64,000 nt of DNA from a bacterium (GTDB lineage: Bacteria > UBA8248): positions 381,805 to 445,804 of the forward strand of contig JAJDYR010000037.1 in the NCBI GenBank assembly GCA_022825065.1, read 5' to 3'. Position 1 is the stretch's first letter, and every line of letters starts with the position of its first letter. The notes beneath the pieces are model-generated. The model was given only the letters and a program-made list of their open reading frames with translations, did no database searches and was not told where the DNA came from. This document shows positions 15,790 through 24,162 of this stretch, piece by piece. The translations under genes and the position numbers were made by a program.

Positions 15790-16130
15790 GGCCCCCCGGT
15801 CTGGCGTAGCAGTACGGCCCGCGTATGCTTCCCCCAGCTATGCGACTGGTCGACGACGTACTCCTCACCGCCGACGGCAACGCGATCCGGAGGGATGCGG
15901 TCCTCGTGGGCGGCCCGTAGCGCCTCTGGTTCCGGCACGTAAACGACAAGCCGATCCTTCAGGTGGAGGCCGTTGGCCCCGAGGAGGTATTCAAGGCCGA
16001 GAGGCTGCACGCTCGCCCGCAGTTCGGTTTCAGTCGTGGGGCCGTCAACATATTTTCCGGTCTCGTCCCTCTCGCCCTCGGCCTGACGACGGCGGACGAT
16101 GATGTCGCGAAACCTGCGAGGCGATAACAT
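15786..16130 (-). CDS. Head closure / head-tail adaptor protein
   Basis: 114 aa beginning MLSPRRFRDIIVRRRQAEGE. The pattern of an early RxQ-rich strand, a PTTETELRASVQPL segment and the late motif DRVAVGGEEYVVDQSHSW resembles SPP1 gp16 / HK97 gp7-type closure proteins that seal the portal. The track of reading frame extends further upstream, but the family start is the ATG at 16130, 2 nt after the preceding stop. Confidence 0.7.
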   Translation of the reverse strand: MLSPRRFRDIIVRRRQAEGERDETGKYVDGPTTETELRASVQPLGLEYLLGANGLHLKDRLVVYVPEPEALRAAHEDRIPPDRVAVGGEEYVVDQSHSWGKHTRAVLLRQTGGP

Positions 16131-16132
16131 TC

Positions 16133-16444
16133 TCACCCTATCAGCCCCGCGCTTCGGATTTTCCACGGATTGAGCAGCGCCATACTCCCGGAATGCCGCA
16201 AGGCGCTCATCGACGTGGAGGAGTACCTCGTGCGGATGTCGCCTTGCTCCTCGCTGACGATGGAGGCCGAGGGCTGCTCTGCCAGCCACCCGGCTGTGCG
16301 GATGATGCTTTCTGACTTTACGTCATCGGGGGCCCCTTCGGCGTAATCGTCGACCAGGGCGGACGCTACGGCGAACAGGCGCTCGCCTTGTTTCTGCGGC
16401 ACGCCGATCTCAAGCGCCAAGTCGTAGGGCGTGATTATAGCCAT
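16133..16444 (-). CDS. Head-tail connector protein (gp6/gp15-like)
   Basis: 103 aa, mostly helical: MAIITPYDLALEIGVPQKQG, an ASALVDDYAEGAPDDVKSE helix pair, then SIIRTAGWLAEQPSA and a C-terminal tail ending LLNPWKIRSAGLIG. The last element is typical of HK97 gp6-type adaptors (ALxPyr.RraG). It would bind under the portal. It overlaps the protease stop by 10 nt. Confidence 0.75.
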   Translation of the reverse strand: MAIITPYDLALEIGVPQKQGERLFAVASALVDDYAEGAPDDVKSESIIRTAGWLAEQPSASIVSEEQGDIRTRYSSTSMSALRHSGSMALLNPWKIRSAGLIG

Positions 16445-17109
16445 CGCCTTCTCCTTCTCGGCGAAGGGCCGAAAAACGGATCATCTTCACGGGCCACGAC
16501 GGACGTGCTCGCGTAGGTGGGCCTCGACACGATGCTGTACTCGAAAACGACCGCATCCTCGATTTCCCTGATCAAGACGCCGGGGTTCCCCTCCTCGGGG
16601 ATCAACCTCTCCGCCCCCTTGGCGGGAACCTGAAAGCCCGGACTGATTCCCCGCAGCTGCCCGCCCTCCACGGCAAGGACGGCATCCCTGACCCAGGTCG
16701 GCTGGCGTGATTCAGGAGGTAGTTCGGCCTCAAGTTCCACGGCCTCGCGGGTGTGCTTCACGGTGAGGTTCCCCGTCCGCATATCGGCGATGGCCCGGTC
16801 GTAGCTGTGGCCGACGAGCAAGTGAGTGTTTCGTCGCTCAAGAGCATCCTCAAGGGCCTCAAGTCGCCGGGCCTTCATGGTCTCGTCGATGGTGCTCTTG
16901 ATCGTCGCGGCCATCTCTTCTTGCAACTCCTGAAACTTTCTCACCTGCCAACTCATCGACCCGCTTTTGAATCGCTCCTTGCGGACGCGGCCACCGGATC
17001 GGATGGTGGCGATCTTCCCGTACGGGAACGTCCCGCGCAGGATGCTCTTTCCTCCTCGGGCCCGGATCTCCAGTTCGCCATCGAAAACGGGAAACTCCAT
17101 CATGGTCAT
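16435..17109 (-). CDS. HK97-family prohead protease
   Basis: 224 aa from MTMMEFPVFDGELEIRARGG. The family core is present: LLVGHSYDRAIADMRTGNLTV (catalytic His), LRGISPGFQVP, and EYSIVSRPTYASTSV (catalytic Ser region). It matures the capsid by cutting the N-terminal scaffold of the major capsid protein. It overlaps the upstream small gene by 4 nt. Confidence 0.85.
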   Translation of the reverse strand: MTMMEFPVFDGELEIRARGGKSILRGTFPYGKIATIRSGGRVRKERFKSGSMSWQVRKFQELQEEMAATIKSTIDETMKARRLEALEDALERRNTHLLVGHSYDRAIADMRTGNLTVKHTREAVELEAELPPESRQPTWVRDAVLAVEGGQLRGISPGFQVPAKGAERLIPEEGNPGVLIREIEDAVVFEYSIVSRPTYASTSVVAREDDPFFGPSPRRRRRWL

Positions 17110-17381
17110 CGGGGCCTCTCCGTAACCAGCACCGGGCACCCGGCCGGGTCGTCCGTCCAGAACCAGATCGGCACGTCGATGTGTTGAATGGTGCACCCGC
17201 TCCCGGCCTCGACGCGGTTCTTTCGTCCGGTCGGGTCGGGCGAGGTCGCCGACTCCCGGTGAAAGAGTGTCGCCGTCGTGCTGGAATTGAATATCGTGTA
17301 CCAGCGCTCCGTCGTCAGGCTCAGGGTCGCGACGATATCCTGCGGCGTCATGGTGGCATCGAAGTCGAGCGAGTCCGGCAC
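17106..17381 (-). CDS. Small capsid-operon protein of unknown function
   Basis: About 91 aa, rich in Thr/Ser and strand-like segments (TTERWYTIFNSSTTATLF, VEAGSGCTIQHIDVPIWFW). GTG 17381 starts 2 nt after the capsid stop, with AAGGTAG as ribosome site inside the capsid tail. Placed between capsid and protease, it could be a decoration or head protein, but no family is recognised. Confidence 0.6.
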   Translation of the reverse strand: MPDSLDFDATMTPQDIVATLSLTTERWYTIFNSSTTATLFHRESATSPDPTGRKNRVEAGSGCTIQHIDVPIWFWTDDPAGCPVLVTERPR

Positions 17382-17383
17382 GA

Positions 17384-18724
17384 TTAGGCTACCTTGTACT
17401 GAATTTGTTTGTAGGCGTCGGGCTGCACGATGATGACGTCGCCGAGCAAGACGTGCATGGTGAAATACCGCTCGCCCTTGGCGGAGCCGGAGTAGATATC
17501 GTCGATGCTGATCTCGTTGTAATGGGGGCACACCGCCGTCCGCATCCCGGCCCCGGCGTTGCCGCCCATCATGGATCGGCCCATCCGGTACAGGATGGCC
17601 GGGGCGACGTTCTCGAACGTTCCGGAGTCCGGGGCGTCGGGCATCCTCTTGTTCGTCCAGAAACCCCCGGTGTTCATCGTGGCGTACGATGCGGCGCTCA
17701 TTTCGCCCTTGTAGTTCGTGGCGCTCTGGAAAGTTTTTGCTGCCAGCGCATAGGTCAGGGGGTTTGCCACGATGCTAACTTCTTTGATCGTCTCGGCCCA
17801 AAGGCCATCGACGCCGCCCGCGTGCGCCGAGGCGAAAAAGTCGAAGTCGGCCACGGCGTTGGGCGCCGTGGTCGGCGAGGTCAGTTTCTTGAACAGCCCG
17901 TCGAGTTTCGCCACGTCGTCGCCGGTCGGGTTCGCCGGCCGGTCGCCGTTCAGGCCCTGGTCGTCCAGTTCGTCGGAGAGCACGAGGGATAGATTCTCCC
18001 GCAGGATGGATTCAAAATTTTCCTGCCCGACGGCGGCCACGTCCTCGATGCGGATCCCAAGGCGGGCCGTGATGCGCTTCGGCGTCGTAGTCGTTACGGT
18101 GAAACTCGCGGCCGTCGCCTCCTGTGCGGCTCCCGGCGCCTTGGGCCCGGCGGTCAACGGCGTGGAGAGCGTCGCGCTCGCGTAGGTTCCGCCCATGGTG
18201 ACGCGAGGCATCTCGACGCCGAGCTTCGGGACGACCGAGTTTGCGAAAACCTGCGGGCGGATGCGGTCCAGATTCACGCCCACGGTGCCGGGCACCCCGG
18301 TGGCAACGTCCGCCCTCTGTTCGAGTTTCGTATCCTCGAAAATCTCCAGCGGGATGCCGGTGATCGGCTCGGCCATCCCTTGTGAGCAGGCTGCCTGTAG
18401 TTCAGCTTCGGCCCCGCTGGGCATCGCCCCTCGTGCGAACGCGGTAAAGAAGTTCGTCAGGCTGGCCTTGCCGATTAGACTTCGTTTCTCGCGCGCCTCG
18501 GCGTCGAGCCCGCTTTCTAGGACGATACTCTTTTCCTCGTCGGCCTTGAGCAGCATCCGGATCGCCGACCGCCTCTCCATGAGCTTGTCTTTCTTTGCGG
18601 CGAGTTCTTTCAACTCGGCGTCGAGTTCGTCCGTGGCATCGACACTTAAGATCTGGGCTGATCGTTGCTCTACCTCTTCAAGTTCATCGTTGACTTTCTT
18701 GAGGGCAGTCTCATTCGGAGTCAT
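17384..18724 (-). CDS. Major capsid protein (HK97 gp5 family)
   Basis: 446 aa. The first ~100 residues are a charged coiled-coil scaffold domain (LKKVNDELEEVEQRSAQILS, ELKELAAKKDKLMERRSAI), followed by the capsid fold (VVPKLGVEMPRVTMGGTYAS, IRIEDVAAVGQENFESILRE, and a C-terminal GDVIIVQPDAYKQIQYKVA). The encoded scaffold fits the protease gene nearby. The ATG at 18724 has GGAG 9 nt upstream and overlaps the preceding gene; an ATG five codons earlier is possible. Confidence 0.9.
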   Translation of the reverse strand: MTPNETALKKVNDELEEVEQRSAQILSVDATDELDAELKELAAKKDKLMERRSAIRMLLKADEEKSIVLESGLDAEAREKRSLIGKASLTNFFTAFARGAMPSGAEAELQAACSQGMAEPITGIPLEIFEDTKLEQRADVATGVPGTVGVNLDRIRPQVFANSVVPKLGVEMPRVTMGGTYASATLSTPLTAGPKAPGAAQEATAASFTVTTTTPKRITARLGIRIEDVAAVGQENFESILRENLSLVLSDELDDQGLNGDRPANPTGDDVAKLDGLFKKLTSPTTAPNAVADFDFFASAHAGGVDGLWAETIKEVSIVANPLTYALAAKTFQSATNYKGEMSAASYATMNTGGFWTNKRMPDAPDSGTFENVAPAILYRMGRSMMGGNAGAGMRTAVCPHYNEISIDDIYSGSAKGERYFTMHVLLGDVIIVQPDAYKQIQYKVA

Positions 18725-19136
18725 GCTCGTTATCTCCATGAATTTTGTCGAGCAAAACGGAGTCCGCTTCGCCCTGGTAAAGTGGCGGGAAGTTCAAGAC
18801 GTAGGGTCTATTTTCATCGTCGCCCATGCGGATGACGCAACGCCCGATATCGGGCTGAAAATCGACCGACACTTTTTCGCCGGGGTTCATCTCCGAAAGC
18901 ACGGCGCCGATCGCCAACTGGCAGTACCGCTTCGTGCTGCCCTCGATGCGCTCCACGGCCACGGAGGCCGGCCACAACAGGCCGTCCAGGCGGTCGTTGA
19001 GGTCGCGCAGTCCGCTTTCGACGATCTGCGGGCGTGTCGGTGCGTAGCCGTTGATCTTCGCCAATTTGTCCTGTGCGTCGCGCAGGAGTTTCATCCGGGC
19101 GGGCGTCAGTCCTACGGGGGTTTCCTTATTTCTCAT
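18711..19136 (-). CDS. Hypothetical satellite protein at the head of the capsid operon
   Basis: 141 aa: a helical N-terminus (MKLLRDAQDKLAKINGYAPT, IVESGLRDLNDRLDGLLW) and a strand-rich C-terminus (EKVSVDFQPDIGRCVIRMG). It could be a small terminase or regulator by position, since it faces the large terminase gene, but I recognise no family signature. Its 3' end overlaps the capsid start, so the two are translationally coupled. Confidence 0.65.
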   Translation of the reverse strand: MRNKETPVGLTPARMKLLRDAQDKLAKINGYAPTRPQIVESGLRDLNDRLDGLLWPASVAVERIEGSTKRYCQLAIGAVLSEMNPGEKVSVDFQPDIGRCVIRMGDDENRPYVLNFPPLYQGEADSVLLDKIHGDNEHDSE

Positions 19137-19230
19137 GGGTATTCCCTCCTATATCCAGGAGAGATCAATAGCATTATATATTAAATTATGCAATAGATAC
19201 TATTGATTTATTAAATAGATAGGAGTGGAA
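19137..19230. promoter_or_regulatory. Divergent promoter region with operator-like palindrome
   Basis: This AT-rich spacer separates the capsid operon (minus) from the terminase gene (plus). It contains CAATAG-ATA-CTATTG at 19191-19205, several TATA-type -10 candidates, and ribosome sites at both ends. The palindrome could bind a regulator that switches both packaging operons. Confidence 0.5.
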
Positions 19231-20706
19231 ATGTCCCTGGGGGCCGATGTAGTCAGGTGGATTCGCAAGCGAACGAAAATACCGAATTTTCATGCCCGCT
19301 GGATTCGCCGTTCCTTCTCCCCGGATATCCAGATATCGGCTCTCTCCTGTCCCAGAGGCAACGCTAAGACCTGGTTGTATGGCTGGCTCGGGGCCTGTGC
19401 CATGACGCCCGGTTCGCCTTTATGGCGTGAAGGTGTTGAGGTTCTCGGCGTCTCCGCTTCTTTTGAGCAAAGTCGGGTGATGATGAATTTTCTGCGGGCG
19501 AACGTGGAGGGTAACGGCGAACTGTACCGGCACCTCGATAGCGGGCAGCGTCTCGCCCTCACGCATAGCCGCACGAACACGAAGATGCGGATACTCTCGT
19601 CGTCGGGCAAGCGGGCCATGGGCCTGAGTCAGTTTCATACTATCCTTGCAGACGAGCCGGGAAGCTGGGAGGAGCGAGGCGGCGAGTTGATGTGGAATGC
19701 CCTGCGGCAGAGCCTCGGTAAACTCCCCGGACAACGTCTTCTTCTGATAGGAACGAGAGCTCCCGCGCCAGAGAACGGATGGTGGCCCTCTCTTCTGGAA
19801 TCGGGGAGTTTCGGGCGCCAGCACGTCGAGCTCGTGGCCGCCCCGGATGATGCCCCGTGGGATTCGTGGACGACGATCCGCAAAGTGAATCCGCTCGTGA
19901 GCGTGAGCGCGGAACTGAGGAAAACCACCCTTGCGGAGCGCGACGAGGCACGCCGAAACCAAAGCCTCATACCGGCGTTCCGGGCATTCCGGCTAAACCA
20001 GATGGTCGAGACCACGAAGGCCGTACTGGTTCCGGCCGAGACGTGGCGCCGAGTAGAGGCCCGGGAGGTTCCTCCTCGTGAAGGGAAACCGATCCTTGGA
20101 CTAGATCTCGGGAGTGAGCGTTCATGGTCTGGCGCGTGGGCGTTATGGTCGAACGGCCGGGCCGAAGCCTACGCCCTCGCTCCCGGTATTCCGGATCTCG
20201 CCGAGCGAGAAAAACAAGATGCGATGCCGCGTGGAATTTACCGAAAGTTGTACGACGATGGAGTCCTTCTCGTCGACGAGGGCCTCAGGGTCTCGCGCCC
20301 GGAAGTCCTGATCGATCATCTCGTTGACGTGGGGATTGATCCGGAACTCGTGCTGGCCGATCGGTTTTGTCTCGGGGCGCTTCGTGATGCCATCGACGGA
20401 AGATGGCCCATCGCGGAAAGGGTTACTAGATGGAGCGAGGCCACGGAGGATATCGCCGCATTCCGAAAACTCGCCGAAGACGGCCCGCTCAGCATCGTGC
20501 CGCAGTGCCGGGCGCTCGCTCGGGTATCGCTGGGGCAGGCGCACGTCAAGAGCGATGACCAGGGAAGTTTGCGTATCGAGAAGAAACAGCACGGACGATC
20601 TCGTGATGATGTGGCGGTGGCGGCAACGCTGGCAGCCGGTGAGGTAGTACGCCGCGCCAGAGTTATGCCGAGGCCCCGGTGGCGACTGGTTGGGATGAGC
20701 GGATGA
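19231..20706 (+). CDS. Phage terminase, large subunit
   Basis: 491 aa. The ATPase domain has a variant Walker A (SCPRGNAKTW) and Walker B HTILADEPGSW. The nuclease domain begins at PILGLDLGSERSWSGAW with its metal-binding aspartate, and later holds DRFCLGALRDAID and HGRSRDDVAVAATLA. The enzyme drives DNA into the prohead and cuts it. ATG 19231 is chosen for the AGGAG at 19221-19225. It is on the opposite strand to the capsid operon and coupled to the HNH gene by an ATGA overlap. Confidence 0.9.
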   Translation: MSLGADVVRWIRKRTKIPNFHARWIRRSFSPDIQISALSCPRGNAKTWLYGWLGACAMTPGSPLWREGVEVLGVSASFEQSRVMMNFLRANVEGNGELYRHLDSGQRLALTHSRTNTKMRILSSSGKRAMGLSQFHTILADEPGSWEERGGELMWNALRQSLGKLPGQRLLLIGTRAPAPENGWWPSLLESGSFGRQHVELVAAPDDAPWDSWTTIRKVNPLVSVSAELRKTTLAERDEARRNQSLIPAFRAFRLNQMVETTKAVLVPAETWRRVEAREVPPREGKPILGLDLGSERSWSGAWALWSNGRAEAYALAPGIPDLAEREKQDAMPRGIYRKLYDDGVLLVDEGLRVSRPEVLIDHLVDVGIDPELVLADRFCLGALRDAIDGRWPIAERVTRWSEATEDIAAFRKLAEDGPLSIVPQCRALARVSLGQAHVKSDDQGSLRIEKKQHGRSRDDVAVAATLAAGEVVRRARVMPRPRWRLVGMSG

Positions 20707-20978
20707 GCAAGAAGCACGACCGCCTCCACGCGGGAAAATGGGCGAGGGCAAGACGAGCTTGTTTCGAGAGAGACGGACATCGCTGTACGAGGTGCGGCCG
20801 GGCCGGACGATTGGAGGCACACCACGATCCACCTCTGGGCCCCGGTGTCGACCCTTACGACTTGGGCGGCCTTAAGAGCCGCTGCCGCGACTGCCATCTC
20901 CGGGAACACGACACCATCGAGGGAGCCGCCGACTGGCGCCGCATGATCGGTGAACTCCTGCGGCCACGAATCCTATAA
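20703..20978 (+). CDS. HNH endonuclease
   Basis: 91 aa. The HNH fold is clear: CTRCGRAGRLEAHHDPPL (first zinc knuckle and catalytic HH), then LKSRCRDCHLREHD. HNH proteins next to terminase genes assist DNA cleavage during packaging in HK97-type phages and in cf-PICIs. The ATG overlaps the terminase stop (ATGA), so the two are co-translated. Confidence 0.9.
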   Translation: MSKKHDRLHAGKWARARRACFERDGHRCTRCGRAGRLEAHHDPPLGPGVDPYDLGGLKSRCRDCHLREHDTIEGAADWRRMIGELLRPRIL

Positions 20979-21047
20979 AGGCGATCTGCATGCACAGGTC
21001 ACCCCATGCCCGCATTACGTGGGGAGAGGCAAAAAGGCTTGGTGCCA

Positions 21048-21302
21048 TCAAGCGGACAAGTCGCTCTCCATGCTAGCCTTCTCCACGACCTCGGCATATT
21101 CGCTCATGATCTGCGCCGCCTTGCGATAAAGGGCGGCGTGTTGCCTTGGGTCATCCGGCCTCGTGCCAATGTCCGTTACAATGCGCTCGCCCTCGCCGTC
21201 GAACCATAGCAGAGTGCAAAGAACGTGCACCTTGGGCGGCTGCCAGTCTTCCCCGTAAACCTCTCGCCATGCTTCCTTGAGTTGCTCCGTCGTCGTCGTC
21301 AT
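21048..21302 (-). CDS. Hypothetical satellite protein
   Basis: 84 aa starting MTTTTEQLKEAWREVYGEDW, with a middle region VLCTLLWFDGEGERIVTDIG and a helical C-terminus. No family is recognised. It overlaps the upstream gene by 4 nt and belongs to the early (integrase-side) minus-strand operon. Confidence 0.6.
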   Translation of the reverse strand: MTTTTEQLKEAWREVYGEDWQPPKVHVLCTLLWFDGEGERIVTDIGTRPDDPRQHAALYRKAAQIMSEYAEVVEKASMESDLSA

Positions 21303-21736
21303 TGTTGCCTCCTGTTAAAAGTATGCGCTAGCGCCAACTTTCTGAAAAATAAGCTCTGGAGCTTATTTTTCAGAAAATTATCCTCTGTAGGATAATTTCC
21401 CCCGCTGGGGTATTTTACCACGGCGGGCGGATCAATCCCGTTTCTCCCCTCTAAGCTAAGCGCACGCTCCCGGATGCGCCTGTATGGCCGCAGGTCCCGG
21501 AGCCTCGCGTAGCGCATCATGCGCTGTGCCGCCCTCGGGGGGATCTCCACGTGGCGAAGGAACGTCAACCATTCGCCGTGGCGGCAAGTACCTTTCGCCT
21601 TAATTAGATCGCAGCCGGTCTCGTAGACGAATTGAGCGGTTCGCTCGCGAATGCGGCGGGCGATGGCGAGTAATTCCATGTTGCCGGTTAAATGCGACAC
21701 GGCTGACGTATTTGGACGCGGTATCAAATCGTTCAT
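21299..21736 (-). CDS. DUF3102-like protein
   Basis: 145 aa. The region IRERTAQFVYETGCDLIKAK, GEWLTFLRHVEIPPRAAQRMM and RYARLRDLR resembles DUF3102 proteins of phages and mobile elements: a helix of uptake length, GxFxxWL-like, then a xRTAQRxMR helix. The family is poorly understood and may bind DNA. The last 40 codons run through four palindromes (21325-21410), so this end may serve as DNA or RNA structure as well as code. Confidence 0.6.
   Translation of the reverse strand: MNDLIPRPNTSAVSHLTGNMELLAIARRIRERTAQFVYETGCDLIKAKGTCRHGEWLTFLRHVEIPPRAAQRMMRYARLRDLRPYRRIRERALSLEGRNGIDPPAVVKYPSGGNYPTEDNFLKNKLQSLFFRKLALAHTFNRRQQ
21325..21410. repeat. Cluster of four consecutive palindromes
   Basis: In order: GCGCTAGCGC (21325-21334); an 18-bp perfect inverted repeat with 2-nt loop (21339-21356 / 21359-21376, arm TTTCTGAAAAATAAGCTC); ATTATCCT / AGGATAAT with 4-nt loop (21377-21396); and CCCC-GCT-GGGG (21400-21410). 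They lie inside the 3' end of the DUF3102-like gene. A terminator, replication or regulator site are all possible. Confidence 0.8.
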
Positions 21737-22407
21737 ATTGTCCGCTCCTCTCCGCCTGAGATCGTGGTGAATGTTCGCAAATTAAGCTGCCCGGCCGGTG
21801 CTGGGGTTCCCTTTTCCCTTGGTGAGGGCTTTCGGTTTTCCGTATGCTTATGTATATGGGCCCGTGGGATCCTGAAACTAGGGTCTGTAGGATCCCCAGT
21901 TGGCCGAACGGCCCACCTTGCCCGCCTCGTTCCTGTGGACAATCTCTTGATGAAATGGGCCTCCTCGAGAATCTGGAGGTGCCTCCTCGCATTTCGTTTC
22001 GCTACGCCCGCCCTTTGGGCTATGAGGGAAACGGACAATTCGGCAATGCCTTCGTGCGCCGAGCAAGTGATGATGACGTAGATGAGCCTCGCCATGGCGG
22101 GAAGGTGGGGGTTCTCGACGATCTCGGCGAACGGCTGGCCGAAGCGCTTCAGCGTACCACCTAGAAGGGTGTAGGGGTCGAAAGTTTCATCGTACCCCTC
22201 CTCCGGCTTGTCCCATCGAGGGGCGCCGCAGTACGGGCAGTCCAAGGCCTCGTCCGGGATGGCCGTGTCGCAACGAGCGCAGATCTGTTCAGGGCGGCGC
22301 GATGAGCGAAGGCGCGTTTTCAGGCTTTTGCAGTAATCGCACGAACACACTGAGTTTTCATTACCGGGAGGTTTGACTTCTGGGGTGTCTTTCGGTAGGG
22401 TTTCCAT
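21733..22407 (-). CDS. Zinc-ribbon plus winged-helix protein, possible replication initiator
   Basis: 224 aa. N-terminal cysteine clusters (CSCDYC near 22; CARC and CPYC near 43-60) suggest a zinc ribbon. The middle part, ARLIYVIITCSAHEGIAELS, LIAQRAGVAKRNARRHLQIL and EEAHFIKRL, is a winged-helix domain of the kind seen in phage and satellite replication proteins. The C-terminus is basic and disordered. It lies between alpA and the DUF3102-like gene, the position of rep in PICI-type elements. Confidence 0.65.
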   Translation of the reverse strand: METLPKDTPEVKPPGNENSVCSCDYCKSLKTRLRSSRRPEQICARCDTAIPDEALDCPYCGAPRWDKPEEGYDETFDPYTLLGGTLKRFGQPFAEIVENPHLPAMARLIYVIITCSAHEGIAELSVSLIAQRAGVAKRNARRHLQILEEAHFIKRLSTGTRRARWAVRPTGDPTDPSFRIPRAHIHKHTENRKPSPREKGTPAPAGQLNLRTFTTISGGEERTI

Positions 22408-22475
22408 ACAATCTCCAGTCTAGGGATTGAAAGTTTCTCAAGTGCCGGGGTCGGCGGGCCCCGGCGCTTCTCGTT

Positions 22476-22682
22476 TCAGGCGATAGCGGTCGGTTTCTCG
22501 CCCGTGGCGAGCGGGCGAGTTTCGAGAAATTCCTCAATGTCTGATAGGCGCCATCGAACACCACGCAAGCCGACGCGGATCGGTCGTGGGAATCTTCCTT
22601 GGGCCATTAGGCGATAAATTGAGGGTTTGGATAACGCGGTTATTTTCTCAACTTCTTTTCTGTGCAAGACCTTGTTGGTCAT
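22476..22682 (-). CDS. alpA: AlpA-family regulator / excisionase
   Basis: 68 aa with a MerR/excisionase-type helix-turn-helix: MTNKVLHRKEVEKITALSKP, SIYRLMAQGRFPRPIRVG, VRWRLSDIEEFLETR. AlpA proteins activate excision and operons of P4-like elements and proteobacterial PICIs. The ATG at 22682 follows a GGGGG tract; an upstream in-frame ATG is less likely. Confidence 0.9.
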   Translation of the reverse strand: MTNKVLHRKEVEKITALSKPSIYRLMAQGRFPRPIRVGLRGVRWRLSDIEEFLETRPLATGEKPTAIA

Positions 22683-22808
22683 GGCGGACCCCCGGATGGA
22701 CAAAAACTATTTTTGCTTTCCATCCACCCGGTAAGGCCTGTCCGCCATACGTTGGCGGGGGTGGTGCGGCCTACAATAACCAAACGATACCAAACGAGCC
22801 TGAAAAAT

Positions 22809-23957
22809 TCAACTGCCTACCACGAACGCGCCCCACTCACTCAAAACTCGCGCCCGAAGTTCTAACGCGCTCGTGCGGATGTATGCCCTCTCCACGAGGT
22901 CGCCGGTCGAATGCGATAGTATGGCCTCGCTGATCTCTCTGGGTTTTCCTTGATCATATGCCCAGCTTCGGAAACATGACCTTGTGCCGTGGACGCTCAT
23001 CCGGCCTTTGAGTCCCAGCTTGTGGAGCATAATCATCATAGTGGCGTCCGATATTGGCCGCCCCGTCATAGGCGACGGGAAGAGCAAACCGGATTCATCG
23101 CGCAACGCCTCGGCTTTGTTTAAGATTTGCATCGCCTGATCCGAGAGGGGGACGTTATGCGGTTTTCCCGTTTTCATGCGCGAGCCGGGGACTCGCCAGA
23201 GCCTCTCCTCTAATGGAGTGACTTCCTCCCATTGTGCGCCACGCCCTTCACCCCCTCTCACCAATGTGAAACTCACCCAAGCGAAACATAGCTTTGATGC
23301 TAATGAAGCTTTGGAGGTTTCGACGGCCTCATAAACGCTCGGAAATTCTTGCCAACGAACGGCGGGCAGGTTCTCTCGATTCATGGGGAGGCGGGGCAGG
23401 GCGCCTCTCAGGGCGTCGGTATTTGCTGGATTGTTCTCGATGAGGTTTTTTGCGAGAGCCATCCTAAAGACGGAATTCAGGTATTGCAAAAGTTTGCGGC
23501 TCGTTTCGCGCCGCTCCGTCCAAAGAGGAGATAGACATTCGATAACATCCGCCCTTGATATTTGATCAATCTTTTTCGAGCCAAGGCGTGGGAAGATATG
23601 ATTTTCCATCCTTTGGAGCCACACACGCCGCCCCTTTTCGTTTCTCCAGCCCGGCGACAATACGGCGTGGGTTTCGAGCGCGATTTCCTTGAACGTCGGG
23701 GCTTTCTTTTCTTGTGCCTCGGGTTGGTATTCGCCGCGTTCAATCGTAAGGCGGATTTCGGCGGCCTTCATCCTTGCGGCAGCGAGACTGGTATCTGGCC
23801 ACGTCCCGACTGGAATATCGCGCCGTTTCCCGTCAACAACTTTTCGTAAAATAAATGCTTTCGTACCGCCGGCACTCACGCGCAGGTGCAATCCTTGGGC
23901 GTCGCCATATCTTCCTGCCCTGGTGAGACTCCTGATTTTCGCGTGTGTCAATCCCAT
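22809..23957 (-). CDS. int: Tyrosine integrase, P4 type
   Basis: 382 aa. The N-terminal arm-binding domain (GLHLRVSAGGTKAFILRK, RRDIPVGTWPDTSLAAAR) is the DUF4102 type of P4-like integrases. The catalytic residues are visible: Arg234 (TLVRGGEGRG), His323 and Arg326 (VHGTRSCFRSW), His349 (ILSHS) and Tyr359 (ERAYIR). ATG 23957 has GGGAGG 8 nt upstream. The gene lies beside the intact tRNA-Glu and inserts the element there. Confidence 0.95.
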   Translation of the reverse strand: MGLTHAKIRSLTRAGRYGDAQGLHLRVSAGGTKAFILRKVVDGKRRDIPVGTWPDTSLAAARMKAAEIRLTIERGEYQPEAQEKKAPTFKEIALETHAVLSPGWRNEKGRRVWLQRMENHIFPRLGSKKIDQISRADVIECLSPLWTERRETSRKLLQYLNSVFRMALAKNLIENNPANTDALRGALPRLPMNRENLPAVRWQEFPSVYEAVETSKASLASKLCFAWVSFTLVRGGEGRGAQWEEVTPLEERLWRVPGSRMKTGKPHNVPLSDQAMQILNKAEALRDESGLLFPSPMTGRPISDATMMIMLHKLGLKGRMSVHGTRSCFRSWAYDQGKPREISEAILSHSTGDLVERAYIRTSALELRARVLSEWGAFVVGS

Positions 23958-23993
23958 GACCTGCCCTCCCATTTACGAAAGGTTACCCAACCT

Positions 23994-24035
23994 TTTTGCC
24001 CACAATCTGCCCACATTGCCCACAATTTGCCCACA
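23994..24035. repeat. Probable integrase arm-type sites, right arm
   Basis: TGCCCACA occurs four times at 23997-24004, 24008-24015, 24017-24024 and 24028-24035 (spacing 11, 9, 11), just upstream of the integrase start. Matching units near attL support a role in integrase binding. Confidence 0.65.
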
Positions 24036-24162
24036 TATTTGGCGATATTATGCGATACTTGGTAATACCACGCAAGCCCGCTAAATACAATGTAAATCAT
24101 TGATATATAAAGGAGTTGTGTCTTTTATCTCATTGATTTTGAACGGATTGGAAGGGTATGGA

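Noticed and set aside
23994..24035. CRISPR-like short repeats (TGCCCACA)
   Set aside because: Units are 8 bp with 1-3 bp between them, not 25-40-bp repeats with spacers; integrase arm sites fit better. No cas gene is present.
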